Position numbers and translations under genes: made by a program. A stretch of DNA of 64,000 nucleotides, from the NCBI GenBank assembly GCA_017640725.1, contig JAEPQB010000001.1:1550001-1614000 (forward strand), written 5' to 3'. The DNA is from Kordiimonadaceae bacterium (GTDB lineage: Bacteria > Pseudomonadota > Alphaproteobacteria > Sphingomonadales > Kordiimonadaceae). Below are positions 46,550-54,219 of the stretch, one piece after another; the first letter of the stretch is position 1; each line of letters starts with the position of its first letter. The notes under the pieces are model-generated. The model did no database searches and was not told the DNA's origin. It worked only from the letters and a program-made list of their open reading frames with translations.

Positions 46550-46890
46550 GGTTCCATCCAATCGTGTGTAATGTGTGTGTCTCTAAAGCCTGCCGGTTGG
46601 TAATTCCTCTCAAACCTTAACCGCGGCTCGTTGAATAGGTTTATAGGGGGCGGGCTCTTAAGCTCTGGTAATCAAAAGGATAAAATTTTATCGAATTGCG
46701 AAATAAGTTTATAAGTCATTGAATTATAATAATAAAAAAATTGAAAAAAATTTTAAACACTCGGGTGTGAGCGGTTGTGAAGCGCAAGTGTTAACGCGTT
46801 TGTTAACGATTTCCGGGCAATTTGTTAACGGTTTTAACGCTTGCAAGAATCAGATTCGCCGTGTAGGTTCCGCGCCGTCTGTTGGCCTTG
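46550..46890. promoter_or_regulatory. 340-bp gene-free region with a TTAACG cluster and dyad ahead of tRNA-Arg
   Basis: No credible gene. The stretch 46660-46760 is AT-rich. TTAACG occurs four times (46791, 46803, 46825, 46834). GCAAGTGTTAA (46784-46794) and TTAACGCTTGC (46834-46844) form an inverted repeat with 10 of 11 matches. The cluster ends about 45 bp before the tRNA and may be a regulator or replication-related site. Confidence 0.35.
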
Positions 46891-46967
<77 letters not shown>

Positions 46968-47122
46968 TTCCATTCTAATGAAATCAATGACTTAGTTTTT
47001 TGCAGATTGGCGAAAAGCGGGTTTCGTTCGTTTGTGTGACCAAAAGTGTGACCAAACTTGCCACCGTACTATTTGCTTGATAACGCCAAATGACCTCTAG
47101 CAGACAAGCCTCACTTCTTGAG

Positions 47123-47323
47123 TCACTTCTCTATTTCAAGCAGATCAGCAATCTCGCATTGGAAGTAGTCGCAGAGCTTTTCAATAACATCGAGTTCTAC
47201 TCGTTCCGCCGTCTCATGATACAGGCGAGTGATCGTTCCCCGATTAAGCCCGGTTTCTCTCGCCAGGTCAGATATCTTCAATTTGCGCTCACCCATGAGG
47301 CGTGAAAGGTGGATTTTTACCAT
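47123..47323 (-). CDS. Xre/Cro-CI-type HTH repressor
   Basis: 66 residues, a single HTH_3/HTH_26 domain: VKIHLSRLMGERKLKISDLA, then RETGLNRGTITRLYHETAER and VELDVIEKLCDYFQCEIADL. Such small YozG-like repressors control phage or island genes. It is divergent from the integrase, with two matching operators in between. No clear ribosome-binding site precedes ATG 47323. Confidence 0.92.
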   Translation of the reverse strand: MVKIHLSRLMGERKLKISDLARETGLNRGTITRLYHETAERVELDVIEKLCDYFQCEIADLLEIEK

Positions 47324-47336
47324 TAACCAAACAAAA

Positions 47337-47405
47337 TGATCTTTAGGAGGTCATTTTTCCCTTGAAAAGTTACATAATGTGCACATATTGATCTACAGGA
47401 GATCA
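47337..47405. promoter_or_regulatory. Twin 17-bp operators between repressor and integrase
   Basis: TGATCTTTAGGAGGTCA (47337-47353) and TGATCTACAGGAGATCA (47389-47405) match at 14 of 17 positions. The second is a perfect TGATCT-N5-AGATCA dyad; the first is extended as AAATGA...TCATTT. Centres are 52 bp apart, about five helical turns. The first lies just before the repressor start and the second just before a small ORF and the integrase. Confidence 0.6.
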
Positions 47406-47407
47406 TT

Positions 47408-47515
47408 GTGGCGTTCTGTCGAGCAATAAGAGCGTTCCTAGTTCTACAAGCAATCAAAGCTGGTTGCTACAGAATAAGGAAGTTCAGCAACGATGATGTC
47501 AAAGGCACGTGTTGA
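47408..47515 (+). CDS. Possible 35-residue leader or excisionase-like peptide
   Basis: GTG 47408 is preceded by AGGAG with a 6-nt spacer, inside the second operator. The frame runs 35 codons to TGA 47513-47515, with basic residues (AIKAGCYRIRKFSND). Its stop overlaps the GAGGAG of the integrase, which would allow translational coupling. No family recognised; it could be chance. Confidence 0.28.
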   Translation: MAFCRAIRAFLVLQAIKAGCYRIRKFSNDDVKGTC

Positions 47516-47526
47516 GGAGCGACAGT

Positions 47527-48714
47527 ATGGGCAGCATCGGAGCAAGGAACGGCATTCTGCAATTTGACTTTCGGTATGATGGTCAGCGGATTAGGGAAAG
47601 TTCAGGTCTAAGAGAGAACCGAGCCAACCGTCGTGTTTGTGAAACCAAACTTCGAAAAATGATGGCCGAGATTTCTTTGGGCTGTTTTGATCCCATCGCA
47701 CATTTCCCAGATAGCACGGCCATTGCAGACCGATTTGCTAGTGCCTCCTTGGAAGCAGAAAAAAGGGAAGTATGTTTCGCTAACTTTGCCGAGCAGTGGT
47801 TCATTGAGAAGAGGGTGGAGTGGCGACAGTCCTATGAGTCCACCATCCGGATCACGCTTGATAACTATTTGATCCCGACATTTGGTGGGCAGGCAGTTGA
47901 TGAAATCACCAAGCCTATGATCCTGGAGTTCCGGGTTTCGCTCGCGAGTATTCCCGGCATGGGAGACGCTCGGTCGCTGTCTGCGTCTCGCATTAATCAT
48001 ATAATGACACCACTCCGGATGATCTTAACCGAGGCGGCGGATCGGTACGACTTCCATAACCCCTGGCAGAACATCAAGCCGCTGAAAGAACCGCGCACCC
48101 AGGTCGAGCCATTCACCCTGGATGAAGTGAAGAAGATCCTGCGCAACGTACGGTCTGATTACCGTGCCTATTATACAGTGCGTTTCTTCACAGGTCTTCG
48201 CTCGAGCGAAGTGGATGGCCTCAAGTGGCAGTATGTGGATTTCGAGCGTCGCCAGATATTGGTGCGTGAGGCTTTAGTGCAAGGGCATATGGTGCCAACC
48301 AAGACCGATGGCTCAATGCGCGACATTGATATGAACAGTCTTGTGTTTGACGCGCTGCAGAAGCACCGCAAAGAAACGGTGCACCGAAGTGACTTCGTTT
48401 TCTGCAGCAGTACAAGCCAGCCACTAGCTAATCGCAATGTGACGAGGCGGGTTTGGTACCCAATGCTGAAGTATCTGGGGTTGAAAGCCAGGCGGCCTTA
48501 TCAAACCCGCCATACAGCGGCGACCCTTTGGCTAGCTTCCGGCGAGAGCCCCGAATGGATCGCCCGGCAAATGGGTCATACCACAACAGAGATGCTGTTC
48601 AGGGTGTATTCCCGCTATGTCCCGAACCTGACCAGACAAGACGGGTCAGCCTTCGAGCAATTGTTGGCCACCCGCTTCGTGGTGGCACGTCAAGATCAAC
48701 AGACCCGTATGTAA
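47527..48714 (+). CDS. Tyrosine site-specific integrase
   Basis: 395 residues from ATG 47527, with GAGGAG 7 nt upstream; a GTG at 47509 is possible. It has an SAM-like core-binding domain (VCFANFAEQWFIEKRVEWRQ) and a C-terminal catalytic domain: R225 (TGLRSSEVDGLKW), R328 (YQTRHTAATLW; the usual His three before is Tyr), H351 (MGHTTTEM) and the nucleophile Y361 (LFRVYSRY). It should integrate and excise the island at tRNA-Arg. Confidence 0.95.
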   Translation: MGSIGARNGILQFDFRYDGQRIRESSGLRENRANRRVCETKLRKMMAEISLGCFDPIAHFPDSTAIADRFASASLEAEKREVCFANFAEQWFIEKRVEWRQSYESTIRITLDNYLIPTFGGQAVDEITKPMILEFRVSLASIPGMGDARSLSASRINHIMTPLRMILTEAADRYDFHNPWQNIKPLKEPRTQVEPFTLDEVKKILRNVRSDYRAYYTVRFFTGLRSSEVDGLKWQYVDFERRQILVREALVQGHMVPTKTDGSMRDIDMNSLVFDALQKHRKETVHRSDFVFCSSTSQPLANRNVTRRVWYPMLKYLGLKARRPYQTRHTAATLWLASGESPEWIARQMGHTTTEMLFRVYSRYVPNLTRQDGSAFEQLLATRFVVARQDQQTRM

Positions 48715-48758
48715 GTCGTGTTTTAAAGCCGTTCAAACCAATTTCAAAAGGCCATTAA

Positions 48759-49196
48759 ATGATAGATGACTTCGAATTCCACTATGAACAGACCGGCATC
48801 AAAGAGTATCGCCTCATTGCAATCCTTGGGCATGTTTGGGTCTCGCACACTATCGATGAGCTGGAGGACCCTTACTGCCTGACGAACCTGGTGGCGTTTG
48901 CAAGTGCGTTAAGAGGCAATATGGATGCGGAGCCTGAAGGCAAGCTCTACAACAAGCACTGGAGTGTGTTTTCACCCAGTTGGATTGCCTACGAATCAGA
49001 TAAGCAATTCACCTGGAGGACCCACGGTGTGCACCCGGATAGAGACCAAATGCTATTGCGGATCAGGCCAGGTCTACCGTATCAATCGAAACCTGTTGTG
49101 AAGATAGATTTGAAGGTCAATCGGCCAGCGTTTGCGAAAGCCATTTTGGTGGGCTTTAGAGACAACTATAAAAACCCATTCTTGAACACCGCCTGA
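48759..49196 (+). CDS. Island gene of unknown function (145 residues)
   Basis: 145 residues, ATG start. Acidic N-terminus, then HVWVSHTIDELEDPYCLTNL, KHWSVFSPSWIAYESDKQFT and VKIDLKVNRPAFAKAILVGF. No signal peptide, membrane helix or known motif. It follows the integrase by 44 bp and is probably island-encoded. Possibly a small immunity, anti-restriction or structural protein, but nothing supports a choice. Confidence 0.6.
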   Translation: MIDDFEFHYEQTGIKEYRLIAILGHVWVSHTIDELEDPYCLTNLVAFASALRGNMDAEPEGKLYNKHWSVFSPSWIAYESDKQFTWRTHGVHPDRDQMLLRIRPGLPYQSKPVVKIDLKVNRPAFAKAILVGFRDNYKNPFLNTA

Positions 49197-49441
49197 GGGG
49201 ACGCCCTCGCCTGCCTGTAAATGCCTGGCGGAGTTGGCTCGAAGGGCAGGCAAAAACGTGAATATTCTGTCAATATCAGACAAAGTTTGAGCGCCGTGAT
49301 CCAATGCTTAGCTAATCATTTGGTCAAGTCAGAACGGTCCGCCTACGACAGGTCGGCATCACTCACAAACGAAGTGGGCTATCTTGTAAAGCCTTTCGCC
49401 AGTCGCTAGTGTAGCCAAGAAGCTTCCTGTTGGATGGACCT

Positions 49442-50287
49442 ATGAACCGGCATTTAAAAAGACTTACTTGCAAGTATTTTACTGTGGAAGCCGGGGATCA
49501 GTTCTTCCCATATTTTGCAGCCACTTTTAACACGCTTCAGGCAAGCGAAAAACGAGCTCAGTCCTTCAATGCTCGTGACAGCAGATGCTATCTCAAACCA
49601 GTTAAAGAACTATCGCTTGGTAAAGATCGGGGTTTCCTGCTTCTATTGGTTAGGGAGCGGAACACATGGCAATGTAGAGCGGCCGCTTCAGGTTCGATTT
49701 CAAGCCCTGCTCCCAAGCAAGGCATATTGGGTGATACAAATTACATTCTGCTTAACCTTGACCGGCGGCTGTTGACTGGATTTTCTTCGGACAGCAGTTC
49801 GGACAGCCTGAAAAGCAGAGCTCGGGTGGTCCTTGAGCGCTTTCAAACTGACCGTAGTGAAAGAGTAGTTCTAAACCCGGTAGAAAAGAAAAACTCAGAG
49901 TTCGAAATTCCACGAAGTGGTTATCTGAAGGTGTCTTGCGACCCAAATCAATTAAAAGAATCAGTTCGGCCAGCCTCAAGAATTGTTGATGAAATCTGTG
50001 ACGCAGTCATTGGCTCGGCGCCAATAAGAATGCAGATTGCGATACCCTTTGGGCTTGAAGGTGAGAGCACCTATAATGAAGTGGACGTAAGCCAAGCCGT
50101 TAGCTTTCTGTCTGAGTCTCATCATGTCTCTGACTTGAAATTGATCGACGCGGAGACCGAAAAAGCCAGCGATAATCTTGCTGATCGTTTCCTAAAATTC
50201 AAAAGCCAGGTCGCGACCCGAAACAGATACATTGATGAGGAAACTGCTGAGAAAGTTTTGCTAGAGGCTCATGCAGCATATGGATAA
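49442..50287 (+). CDS. Unknown protein beside the HamAB pair
   Basis: 281 residues from ATG 49442; a TTG at 49430 is less likely. Conserved-looking stretches are FNARDSRCYLKPVKELSLGK, FLLLLVRERNTWQCRAAASG, GILGDTNYILLNLDRRLLTG and RVVLERFQTDRSERVVLNPV. There is no signal peptide or membrane helix and no catalytic motif I know. It ends 1 nt before the convergent helicase gene ends. It may be a further defence or accessory gene. Confidence 0.68.
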   Translation: MNRHLKRLTCKYFTVEAGDQFFPYFAATFNTLQASEKRAQSFNARDSRCYLKPVKELSLGKDRGFLLLLVRERNTWQCRAAASGSISSPAPKQGILGDTNYILLNLDRRLLTGFSSDSSSDSLKSRARVVLERFQTDRSERVVLNPVEKKNSEFEIPRSGYLKVSCDPNQLKESVRPASRIVDEICDAVIGSAPIRMQIAIPFGLEGESTYNEVDVSQAVSFLSESHHVSDLKLIDAETEKASDNLADRFLKFKSQVATRNRYIDEETAEKVLLEAHAAYG

Positions 50288-50288
50288 G

Positions 50289-52793
50289 CTATCGCCCTAG
50301 CAGTGCCTTTAATTCTTGGCGTATGACGGGGTGAATTGACCGCAGTTCGTCGCTATCAAGTGCACTGGCAATATCTTTCCGCGAAACAAGAGAGCCTGAT
50401 GAGCTTCTTTTGGCTCTAACTTCGATTGCTGCTTCGCGACTTAACCCAAGATTGATGAGGGTATAGACAACATCATCTGAGGCGCCAACCTCCAGATAAG
50501 CTGGTAACTTAACAGACTCCCACTCAAGGCCTCTGGCTAGCGCAACCGTGCTTGCTACAAGGTCGAAGCACTTCAGTGCATTTGCCAGTCTAAACCTGAT
50601 AAATGTATCGATCATTTCGATAGTATTGCGCACGACTTTGTTAACATCGATATCGCTCGATGTTCCAACTTGGCCTGAGATGATGGCGCTTAGCTGCTGT
50701 CCTTTGACCCATTTGCTAGCGATGTTACATACTTGAGGGATCGTGAAGTTGTCACCCGGTGAGAATATTCCATAAACCGTCAGTAGCTCAGCCGCTTTCA
50801 CCAAGCTCGGATATAGGTCTGTCGATTGGGGATGCGGAATCTTCCAGTCGATCAAGCCTTCTTCGGTTTCGAAAAATCTAAACAGTCTGTCTTGTTGGAA
50901 ATAACCTATTGTTGGCGACTCATCTAACACTGTTGAGGGCACTCTTAGTCCTTTGACAGCGCGGCTGACTGTCTCGGTGAGCTCCTTTGTTTGATTCTCT
51001 TCAAGAAGCAAATGGTAATTGTCAAGTGTTGCGGATAACTTCCCTGATGCCTGATCTTTCAATAGCTTATTGACCACATTTACCAATAGCGGCAGATCTG
51101 TATCCGCTGAAGGGTCAACGTCATTCAGTAAGTCAAGCACATCGCTATAACGATCATTTAGAGCCTGATAGAAGGACGGTATCTTTACCTCACTCTCGCT
51201 GTCATCTAGTGAGTCCGGGTATCTCCATTTACTCGGCTCAATCAAAAACACATTACCTGAAAAATGATGCCCCATTCTTCCTGCGCGTCCGGTGATGTTC
51301 TTTAGGGCTACTTTTTCAAGTGGCTTGTGGGGCGCACCATAGAATCCCCTAATGTAAGGGTTAGACAAAAATAAATTCTTTGCAGGTAGGTTGACGCCCT
51401 GGGCCAGGGTGCTCGTACAAACGACATGTGAAATATCACCTGAGCGCACAAGTCTCTCCACTAATATTCGCACGGAAGAGGGAAGTGTCCCGTAGTGGAA
51501 GGCCACACCAGATGGCAGAGTTTTGACAAGTGAAAAGTCTTGATGAATGAATTTTGCGACGAAGTCTGCCGCAGTGTCCAAAATATCAGACTGTATTGCC
51601 GCTTCGCCAGTGTCGACAAGTTTTACAGCCAACTTTTCACACTGTGGCTTAGTGTTTTGGTAAATGATACTGGACTGGCCAACAGCTAAGCGACGAACCA
51701 ATTCAGCGGTTTCATTGCCAGTGAATCCTTTAGGAATTATATGCTCAGGCGATCCTTCGCGCTCGGTTAGTCCATTAACTTGAGTAAGAGACAGGTTGCG
51801 CCCCGAGTATTCAATACCAGTAATGATTTTGGCTACTGGTGATCTATCCGTACTTCTGTCAACCAGCCTCGTATCAGAGAAGAGCTTAACGAACGCTTCC
51901 TTGTAAGACGCCGATGGCATGCTCAGGATGATCTGTGGCACACTGTTCTCTAGAAGAGTCTCTATAGTGAGGTGGAGTAGCACGCCCCGTTCTTTGTCAG
52001 CTATATTTTGCGCCTCATCAACGAAAAGAAAATCAAACTCCAATGTGTCGTGTTGAAGAACTTCGTGCAGCCGCTCCTGAGTCATAACGAATATTGTACG
52101 ATCTTGATACTCATCCTCCTTGGACACAGTCCTAACAGAAATATCCGCTGCCACATCTAGTTCGTGTCTCAATTCGAAGATCTTTGTGGATACCTCTGAT
52201 ATCAATGCGCGTGTAGGAACTATAACAACGGCAAATGCCTCATCCCTTTTCGCCATCTCTAACACAAGATAACTCAGGATAATGTGGGTTTTGCCGGCTG
52301 ACGTGGGCGCAACAGTAATCAAGTCTTCGCCAGACCGCAGCTCCTTCCAGAGTAAGCGCTGATAATCGGTCAATGGATAGCCCAACTCCAAAACGGTGTT
52401 TACTGTCTCGTGGAGCCTGAAGTCCACTTCATCTAGCAGGTCAAATTCGGTCGTAGTATCCCGAAATTTCTCAGCCAAGAGCCTGAGATTCGGAAAATCA
52501 CCTGAATTGGAAAACGCAAAGTTCGCAACAACAGACAGTTCTGGTACGGCACCCCCAAAAACATCGAGAAGCATCGTTAGTATCATGTTCCCAATGTAAG
52601 AATGTTCCTCGTTTTCAGACTCCCGCAAAATCTGTGCAGCATCAGATAAGGCGGCAACAGTTGAAGCTTCAGGAGCTTCATATTCCTCTCCACACTGCAA
52701 ATGAATGTATGCCTTAAACAGGAGCCGTCTTTGCTCAATGAAACTGGGATCAGCAATGACTTCAGCAACCAAAGCCTCATGGAAAACTGTCAT
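50289..52793 (-). CDS. hamB: HamB-like superfamily 2 helicase (Hachiman)
   Basis: 834 residues. Helicase motifs are Walker A APTSAGKT (162-169), Ia VPTRALISE (192-200), II VDEAQ (258-262; DEAQ rather than DEAH), III SMPSA (291-295), V TSTLAQGVNLP (460-470) and VI NITGRAGRMGHH (499-510). The layout is Ski2-like with a helical C-terminus. It overlaps the hamA stop by 4 nt (ATGA type). In Hachiman, HamB scans DNA and frees the HamA nuclease on damaged or invading DNA. Function here is inferred from the pair. Confidence 0.88.
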   Translation of the reverse strand: MTVFHEALVAEVIADPSFIEQRRLLFKAYIHLQCGEEYEAPEASTVAALSDAAQILRESENEEHSYIGNMILTMLLDVFGGAVPELSVVANFAFSNSGDFPNLRLLAEKFRDTTTEFDLLDEVDFRLHETVNTVLELGYPLTDYQRLLWKELRSGEDLITVAPTSAGKTHIILSYLVLEMAKRDEAFAVVIVPTRALISEVSTKIFELRHELDVAADISVRTVSKEDEYQDRTIFVMTQERLHEVLQHDTLEFDFLFVDEAQNIADKERGVLLHLTIETLLENSVPQIILSMPSASYKEAFVKLFSDTRLVDRSTDRSPVAKIITGIEYSGRNLSLTQVNGLTEREGSPEHIIPKGFTGNETAELVRRLAVGQSSIIYQNTKPQCEKLAVKLVDTGEAAIQSDILDTAADFVAKFIHQDFSLVKTLPSGVAFHYGTLPSSVRILVERLVRSGDISHVVCTSTLAQGVNLPAKNLFLSNPYIRGFYGAPHKPLEKVALKNITGRAGRMGHHFSGNVFLIEPSKWRYPDSLDDSESEVKIPSFYQALNDRYSDVLDLLNDVDPSADTDLPLLVNVVNKLLKDQASGKLSATLDNYHLLLEENQTKELTETVSRAVKGLRVPSTVLDESPTIGYFQQDRLFRFFETEEGLIDWKIPHPQSTDLYPSLVKAAELLTVYGIFSPGDNFTIPQVCNIASKWVKGQQLSAIISGQVGTSSDIDVNKVVRNTIEMIDTFIRFRLANALKCFDLVASTVALARGLEWESVKLPAYLEVGASDDVVYTLINLGLSREAAIEVRAKRSSSGSLVSRKDIASALDSDELRSIHPVIRQELKALLGR

Positions 52794-53695
52794 GCTACGA
52801 TCCCCATATAGTCGATAAACTGTTGCACTACATCTTCCACTGAGACAAAGGGCAGCAGTAGAACCCTCAAACGATCAGTCTTAATCGATTCTGCAGTAGC
52901 TTTTTGGTATAAGCTGCAAGCGTGTTTTTCGGCTAACTTCAGGTAGGCTTGAATAAACTCGTCTTGATCGTAGTCTGCGTCGAATAAGCTCTCCGCGGAA
53001 AAGCCGATGAAGCATGGTGCTATTGTGTCGTCGACGGCAGATTTCTTTTTAAATGGATTATAGGCAGCTAGCAGGGTCTTGCAGGCTTCCTCATCTACGT
53101 TTTCAAGTGAGATGTTGCGTCTTATGAGCCTAAACTCTGTTCCAAAATTTTCTGCAACTGTGGCGATAGATTTCACGGCATCTGACGCTGCTCCATTGTA
53201 ATCTTCCCAAAGTTTGGCTTCGCCGATATAGAGGGTTAAACGGCCATCATCTAGTCGACCATGCACGCCATCAGCTCCGAAAACTGGCATGCGCCTATTT
53301 TGCTTTTGGGCAACTTTGCTGAAGAGTTTTGGAGCGTTGAAATATACATCCAAAATGATGAAAAGGATAAGCTCGCCCAACTCGCCTTGCGCTGTATGTG
53401 TGCTGAGGCAGTTAGCCGCAATCTCGAACAGATTTTCGTTAGCATCGAAACCAGCGTCATCTGCTAACTCGCCCATTTCCTGTAGCGTTAACGCGAAACG
53501 GGCCAACAAGCTGTCCTTTACACAGGCAAAAAAGCTCTCGAGATCCGGTTTATCGTCATCATTGAAAGGCAAATACATTAGTTCGACATCAACCTTTTCC
53601 CCATTGGCCAGGGTTACAGGCACTGTCAACGCAGGTAACACTTGCTTGATTTCATCATGATTAGGTAGCAAGGGCGGGAGCGGGCTATTCAACAT
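52790..53695 (-). CDS. hamA: HamA-like DUF1837 nuclease (Hachiman)
   Basis: 301 residues from ATG 53695; a TTG at 53797 would add 34 residues and neither has a strong ribosome-binding site. The domain has the PD-(D/E)XK plan: E in QGELGELILF, D in FGADGVHGRL and ExK in YIGEAKLWED, with basic and acidic flanks. This is the DUF1837 pattern of HamA, the Hachiman effector that degrades DNA when released by HamB. It precedes hamB with a 4-nt overlap, the usual order. Assignment rests on the motifs plus the neighbour. Confidence 0.82.
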   Translation of the reverse strand: MLNSPLPPLLPNHDEIKQVLPALTVPVTLANGEKVDVELMYLPFNDDDKPDLESFFACVKDSLLARFALTLQEMGELADDAGFDANENLFEIAANCLSTHTAQGELGELILFIILDVYFNAPKLFSKVAQKQNRRMPVFGADGVHGRLDDGRLTLYIGEAKLWEDYNGAASDAVKSIATVAENFGTEFRLIRRNISLENVDEEACKTLLAAYNPFKKKSAVDDTIAPCFIGFSAESLFDADYDQDEFIQAYLKLAEKHACSLYQKATAESIKTDRLRVLLLPFVSVEDVVQQFIDYMGIVA

Positions 53696-53797
53696 TAGTC
53701 TCAATGTGCGCTTAGAAAAGTACTCTTCACACTTACCATATCCGAGTTTTGGCGGAAGCTTAATAAAAAAACACAACCCACGCTTGCCAATGTACAA

Positions 53798-54219
53798 TCA
53801 AGAGCACAGCCTTCGAGGCTGCTGTCATTGATGCAGGCGTTTGGCTGTTTCCTCGCGGAGTATATGAGACGCGACTGGCGTGAGGACAGACCCGATTTCC
53901 CATAATCGAAATTATGCAATTTTTTGCTTGTCTGTGCACAGGGGCGCTAGCGTGACAAAGTTCGTTCGTGTCCAAAATTACACTGAATGCACCTTTTGGC
54001 TGAGGTCACTCGCGAAACCAAAATGACTTGGGATTCCCGGAGAACGCATAAAAGAGGCTGACTTCTAGGCGTTTTCATCGGGCGGCAGCTGCAAAAAAGC
54101 CAAGCTGTTACTAATAGTTAGAAAAACGTTAACAAATACTCTTGACAACACGAAGCACCCTTCTAGGTTGAATCACGTATAAGTGAGTAGTGTTAATTTC
54201 TGGGGTTGGGGCGTAATCC
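53798..54219. other. Gene-free region between hamA and the Calx-beta gene
   Basis: About 420 bp with no credible ORF. It holds the dyad at 53901-53916 and a TTGACA (54142-54147) followed after 16 bp by TAGGTT (54164-54169), a possible promoter for the giant gene. The sequence is moderately AT-rich. No tRNA 3' end repeat was seen. Confidence 0.5.
53901..53916. promoter_or_regulatory. Perfect dyad upstream of hamA
   Basis: CATAAT-CGAA-ATTATG is a 6-bp inverted repeat with a 4-nt centre, 206 bp upstream of ATG 53695. It may be an operator or a small hairpin in the hamA leader. Confidence 0.3.

Larger units (their letters stand above)
46968..53797 (+). mobile_element. tRNA-Arg-associated integrated island with defence genes (right border unknown)
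   Basis: The region starts at the 3' end of tRNA-Arg and carries an Xre-type repressor, a tyrosine integrase, two unknown genes and a HamA/HamB pair. tRNA 3' ends are common integrase targets. I found no convincing second copy of the tRNA 3' sequence downstream, so the right end is set at the last defence gene only for convenience; the island may extend past the window. Confidence 0.62.

Noticed and set aside
47090-47305. Plus-strand frame opposite the HTH gene
   Set aside because: Antisense to a clear HTH domain and without motifs.
53798-54219. Right attachment site of the island
   Set aside because: No stretch matches the tRNA-Arg 3' end; only 9-nt or shorter coincidences were seen.
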